Shown here piece by piece: positions 6,871 to 9,283 of a stretch of DNA of 9,283 nt. The notes below the pieces were generated by a model that was not told the DNA's origin, did not search any database, and saw only the letters and a list, made by a program, of their open reading frames with translations. The stretch covers positions 1 to 9,283 of the forward strand of contig CAXBNM010000182.1 of assembly GCA_963976885.1 (NCBI GenBank). Direction: 5' to 3'. The position numbers and the translations under genes were made by a program. This DNA is from JAUIAI01 sp963976885. GTDB lineage: Bacteria > Pseudomonadota > Gammaproteobacteria > Burkholderiales > Burkholderiaceae_E. Position 1 is the first letter of the stretch; every line of letters begins with the position of its first letter.

Positions 6871-8208
6871 ATGTCAACCCGATTCAAGACGCGCCACCTG
6901 ATGCTGGCCCTGGCCACGATTGCCCTGACGGCCTGCGGCGGCGGCGCCAACCCCAATCCTGGTGACGGTAGTGGAGGAGGCGGCGGTGATAACGGCGGCG
7001 TCGGCAGTGGTGATGGTTCCATCGTCAATGAGGCGGGCGTACAGTTGCGCTCGCTCAGCTATACCGATTCGGGCAACTGGCAATACAAGGTGCACATGCA
7101 AACGCTCGACGATGCGACGGCCGACAGCAACGGTTACTTCGCACGCACCGAGCAATACTCGCGCAGCGTCGAGGGCGCTCCGCAGAATTGGGACTTCGGC
7201 CCCGACCCCGAACGGGCTGATGACTTGTTCTGGAATGGTCAGCAATGGCGCACTTGCCCGCTGGGCTACCGTACTACGCTGGGCGCGGCCCGATCCGGTT
7301 CGCGGCCGTTCAATTACTGCGACATGTATGCAACCGGCAGCGAGTCGATTCTGCGCACCGATGTGTCGGGGCAGACGATGAGCAGCGTCATTTTTGATAT
7401 TCGCACGCAGCCCGGCGGCGACGGTTTCGTGATGTTTGACGACTACGGTCCGTCCAACCTGGGCGTGCTGGGCACGACAACTTTTCCGACCGGCTCCGAG
7501 CGCCATGATGTGCTTCGAACCGTCGATGAGTTCGCGCCGCGCTATACCGATTCAGCAGACAATCAATTGCGCGCCTATAACGCGAATATTGCCGCGGGCG
7601 GCGTCGATGGCAGCAATCCAGCGCCGGCCTGTACGCAATTGGATAACAGCACAACGATTGACCAGATCTCGACAGTCGCCAGCAACCTTGAGCAACTTAT
7701 AGGTGTGGCGCGCGGTACACCGTGCATATTCACGCAGCGCACTAATGCCAGCGGTACTTCCTTGCCCAGCCACGAATGGTGGGAACCCAGTACGGTCGAG
7801 TTTGGCGAGCTGCCAGGCGTTGATGTGCGTCCGGCGGGTACCGGTGATTTTTACGCCGAGACGCCGAGTCTGCGCGTGGCGTTTGCCGATGCTTCGCAGG
7901 TAACTTATTACGAGTGCTTGCGCACCAGCCCAATCTGGAGCAATCCGGTGTCGATTCGCAATTGCACAAGCCTTGGCACAGGCACTTATACGATTGAAGT
8001 GCTTGGCGATGCACGGGTGATGAGTTTTCTGAATCAACCCACGCGCTTCAAGTCGTTGAATGAAGAACGGGTGCTGATCGAGCGTGACGGCCGCGTGGCA
8101 GCCGGCATTCGCGAGCGTGCCGGCGTGCGTGATGCATCAGGTTTCAATGACATTGCCACCGAAGCCTTGTTCCGTCAGATGTTGATTCCTCTGCCAGTGC
8201 CTCAGTAA
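6871..8208 (+). CDS. Hypothetical exported lipoprotein with Gly-rich linker
   Basis: I do not recognise this 445-residue protein. It begins with a lipoprotein signal peptide: basic residues (R4, K6, R8), a hydrophobic core (10-18) and the lipobox LTAC with the lipidated Cys at 22. The next residues are Gly-Gly rather than Asp, which by the enterobacterial +2 rule points to the outer membrane. A low-complexity linker rich in Gly, Asp, Asn and Ser (23-50) separates the anchor from the body. The body holds exactly six further Cys (129, 150, 254, 285, 349 and 365), an even number that could form three disulphides in the periplasm or outside the cell. Tyr, Trp and Asn are common and predicted strands alternate, suggesting a beta-rich domain. 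No enzyme motif is evident. It follows the operon by 113 bp and has its own strong ribosome binding site, so it may be transcribed separately. A role in the cell envelope is only a guess from the lipobox. Confidence 0.85.
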   Translation: MSTRFKTRHLMLALATIALTACGGGANPNPGDGSGGGGGDNGGVGSGDGSIVNEAGVQLRSLSYTDSGNWQYKVHMQTLDDATADSNGYFARTEQYSRSVEGAPQNWDFGPDPERADDLFWNGQQWRTCPLGYRTTLGAARSGSRPFNYCDMYATGSESILRTDVSGQTMSSVIFDIRTQPGGDGFVMFDDYGPSNLGVLGTTTFPTGSERHDVLRTVDEFAPRYTDSADNQLRAYNANIAAGGVDGSNPAPACTQLDNSTTIDQISTVASNLEQLIGVARGTPCIFTQRTNASGTSLPSHEWWEPSTVEFGELPGVDVRPAGTGDFYAETPSLRVAFADASQVTYYECLRTSPIWSNPVSIRNCTSLGTGTYTIEVLGDARVMSFLNQPTRFKSLNEERVLIERDGRVAAGIRERAGVRDASGFNDIATEALFRQMLIPLPVPQ

Positions 8209-8219
8209 CAGGTGTTCCA

Positions 8220-8304
8220 TTTTTTGGGCAGATTCCGGAATGTCATTGATTCGTCGCGAATGACGGACTATGCTGCAGTTCACTAAAAGAATCTGCCCAA
8301 AAAA
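8220..8304. repeat. Perfect 16-bp inverted repeat bracketing a promoter
   Basis: Positions 8220-8235 (TTTTTTGGGCAGATTC) are the exact reverse complement of 8289-8304 (GAATCTGCCCAAAAAA), 53 bp apart. Two shorter palindromes sit inside: ATTCCGGAAT at 8232-8241 and ATTCG-TCG-CGAAT at 8249-8261, the latter within a wider GTCATT/AATGAC pair (8242-8247 with 8259-8264). It is not a standard terminator, because the T tract precedes the stem and the A tract follows it. Possible readings are a pair of operator half-sites, an mRNA hairpin ending 3 bp before the next ribosome binding site, or a small terminal-inverted-repeat element of 85 bp without obvious target duplication. Confidence 0.8.
8246..8274 (+). 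promoter_or_regulatory. Candidate sigma-70 promoter of the dctP-like gene
   Basis: TTGATT (8246-8251) and TATGCT (8269-8274) are separated by exactly 17 bp and each match the consensus at four of six positions. Transcription would start near 8281, giving a ~40-nt leader. The box lies between the arms of the 8220-8304 inverted repeat, so a protein bound to both arms would flank it. A modest GAGAGA ribosome binding site is at 8308-8313. Confidence 0.45.
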
Positions 8305-8321
8305 GTAGAGAGACACCAACG

Positions 8322-9089
8322 ATGAGACATCTTGTACTCGCGATAGCGCTGTGCGCTTTTGCATCTTTTGCGGCCCCCGACGTTGATGCCAAGACGACCA
8401 TCCGGTTAGGGCACAGCAATGCACCGACGTCGCCCAAGGGGCGAGCAGCCGACAAGTTCGCCGAACTGGTCAAGCAATACACCGACGGCCGGGTGACGGT
8501 GAAGATATTTCCGTCGAGTCAGTTGGGCAACAATCGCAAGATGTTTACCGCAGTCAAAACGCGTGGCATTGAAATGACGCTCACGCCGTATCCGTTGCTG
8601 GCCGATATCGTGCCTGAGTACACAACCTTGACGGCCGGCTACTTTTACGAAAACTGGGACCAACTGCGCAAAATCGTCGAGGCTCCTGAACTGGGCCAGG
8701 CCTGGGACGGCGGGCGCCTCCACCTGCCGCTGCGCGTCAGCTACAATGGCGAGCTGTTCGGCAAGGCCAATGCCGGTGTCGACATGACCTTCGACTTCCC
8801 GACCCTGATCGCTCATGCGGCGAAAACCCGGCCCCTGTGCGCCGGCACCATTATCGGCTCGGGCACAGTGTCCAACAAGGATGACGACGGCACCCCGGGT
8901 CGCCCGGTGGCGGATGGTGGTCTGGGCTACAGCTGCATCGCCGAGATCCGCATGATCGAGACGATTCGCGATGGCAAGCCGACGACCCCGTTCATGCAGT
9001 TCGGGGACCGGGTGCGGCTGGAAATGCTGGATGCCGACGGCAACAGCCTGTTCGGGGCGATTGACCAGCAGGTGCAACAGCAGGGGTAA
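8322..9089 (+). CDS. Chimeric ORF: TRAP solute-binding protein (DctP) N-terminus joined to fumarylacetoacetate-hydrolase-family C-terminus
   Basis: The 255-residue ORF is two unrelated partial proteins in one frame. Residues 1-23 form a Sec signal peptide (likely cut after VDA). Residues 24 to about 120 match the first third of DctP-family periplasmic receptors of TRAP transporters: TTIRLGHSNAPTSPKG, FAELVKQYTDGRVTVKIFPS, SQLGN, then LLADIVPEYTTLTAGYFYEN. From about residue 120, ELGQAWDGGRLHLPL and onward is the C-terminal part of a ~330-residue FAH-superfamily hydrolase: AGVDMTFDFPTLIAHAAKTR, AGTIIGSGTVSNKD, GGLGYSCIAEIRMIETIRDG and FGAIDQQV. The DctP half lacks the ligand-binding Arg region and second lobe. 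The FAH half lacks the metal-binding Glu/Asp residues, which lie upstream of this segment in the family. Neither activity is expected, and the signal peptide would send a cytoplasmic enzyme fragment to the periplasm. A deletion fusion or an assembly join is likely. The start follows GAGAGA by 8 nt. Confidence 0.85.
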   Translation: MRHLVLAIALCAFASFAAPDVDAKTTIRLGHSNAPTSPKGRAADKFAELVKQYTDGRVTVKIFPSSQLGNNRKMFTAVKTRGIEMTLTPYPLLADIVPEYTTLTAGYFYENWDQLRKIVEAPELGQAWDGGRLHLPLRVSYNGELFGKANAGVDMTFDFPTLIAHAAKTRPLCAGTIIGSGTVSNKDDDGTPGRPVADGGLGYSCIAEIRMIETIRDGKPTTPFMQFGDRVRLEMLDADGNSLFGAIDQQVQQQG

Positions 9090-9154
9090 GCTGGATATCT
9101 GCGCGCCGCGGAACCGCCGGGAGTAAATTTAGTGCGTTTTAACTGCGCGGGGAG

Positions 9155-9183
9155 TTGACCAGTGCCCTGCAGGTATCTATAAT
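9155..9183 (+). promoter_or_regulatory. Strong sigma-70 promoter for the tRNA at the right edge
   Basis: TTGACC (9155-9160) and TATAAT (9178-9183) are separated by the ideal 17 bp; together they match 11 of 12 consensus positions. AT-rich blocks upstream (TAAATTTA at 9124-9131 and TTTTAA at 9137-9142) could act as a distal UP-type element. The start would be near 9190, about 75 nt before the tRNA. Its strength fits a stable RNA gene. Confidence 0.78.
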
Positions 9184-9265
9184 CTCCAACCTCGAATTTG
9201 GGCTGGTTAAGTTGGTTCAGCCCATTATGAAGTGCCGAGGGGCCTTCATGTCGGGAAAGTTTTGA
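9184..9265 (+). other. Structured leader between promoter and tRNA
   Basis: The expected 5' leader can form a hairpin GGGCTG (9200-9205) with CAGCCC (9218-9223) and another ATGAAG (9227-9232) with CTTCAT (9244-9249). CCTCG (9190-9194) is complementary to CGAGG (9236-9240), which offers an alternative fold. In a tRNA transcript this leader would be removed by RNase P at 9265/9266. No protein of convincing size lies in it. Confidence 0.45.
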
Positions 9266-9283
9266 TGCGGGGTGGAGCAGCCT
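9266..9283 (+). tRNA. 5' end of initiator tRNA (tRNA-fMet), cut by the window edge
   Basis: The last 18 bases, beginning TGCGGGGTGGAGCAGCCT, match the start of bacterial initiator tRNA: acceptor strand 1-7, U8, G9, D-stem GAGC and the D-loop AGCCT. Only base 1 differs from the usual CGCGGGG. The anticodon is beyond the window, so the identity rests on the 5' quarter of the molecule and on the strong stable-RNA-type promoter upstream. Confidence 0.75.

Noticed and set aside
6961..7020. Repeat array in the Gly-rich coding stretch
   Set aside because: It is a low-complexity Gly/Asp/Asn/Ser linker without a regular unit; no CRISPR or tandem repeat spacing.
8220..8304. Inverted repeat as a Rho-independent terminator of the lipoprotein gene
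   Set aside because: The loop is 53 nt and the T tract precedes rather than follows the stem.
9227..9265. Twelve-codon ORF (ATG at 9227 to TGA at 9263) between the tRNA promoter and tRNA
   Set aside because: No ribosome binding site, and it coincides with a hairpin; expected by chance.

Overview
The window looks like a chromosomal segment of a betaproteobacterium, most likely of the order Burkholderiales. The basis is the block of ammonium transporter, glutathione synthetase, mannose-type EIIA, HPr and enzyme I, the MetX/MetW pair with a MetX active-site motif typical of that group, and a fairly GC-rich coding style. All recognisable genes lie on the + strand. No CRISPR array, insertion sequence or phage gene was seen.

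Layout. Positions 1-900 hold the 3' part of an amtB ammonium channel gene. Two strong stem-loops follow it; the second is a textbook Rho-independent terminator. From 1116 to 6757 runs a tightly packed seven-gene block: gshB, a mannose-type PTS EIIA, ptsH (HPr), ptsI (enzyme I), metX, metW and a small membrane protein gene resembling DUF3429. Four of the six junctions are 4-bp ATGA overlaps and the other two are gaps of 1-2 bp, so the block is almost certainly one translationally coupled operon. It joins the last step of glutathione synthesis, an EI-HPr-EIIA phosphorelay with no sugar permease in view (so probably regulatory), and the methionine branch point that acylates homoserine.

Positions 6871-8208 encode an unrecognised, probably secreted lipoprotein with its own strong ribosome binding site. 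The intergenic region 8209-8321 carries a perfect 16-bp inverted repeat flanking a candidate promoter. Downstream, 8322-9089 is the strangest gene of the window. Its first ~120 residues are the exported N-terminus of a TRAP transporter solute-binding protein (DctP family). The rest is the C-terminal third of a cytoplasmic fumarylacetoacetate-hydrolase-family enzyme. The two are joined in frame, but neither half keeps its functional site, so this is a deletion fusion or an assembly join. Base composition changes between the two halves.

The right edge holds a near-consensus sigma-70 promoter, a structured leader, and the first 18 nt of what appears to be an initiator tRNA (tRNA-fMet) cut by the window end.

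I found no clear novel defence or mobile system. The items most worth checking are the DctP-FAH chimera, the inverted repeat around its promoter, the PTS-glutathione-methionine operon, and the unknown lipoprotein.
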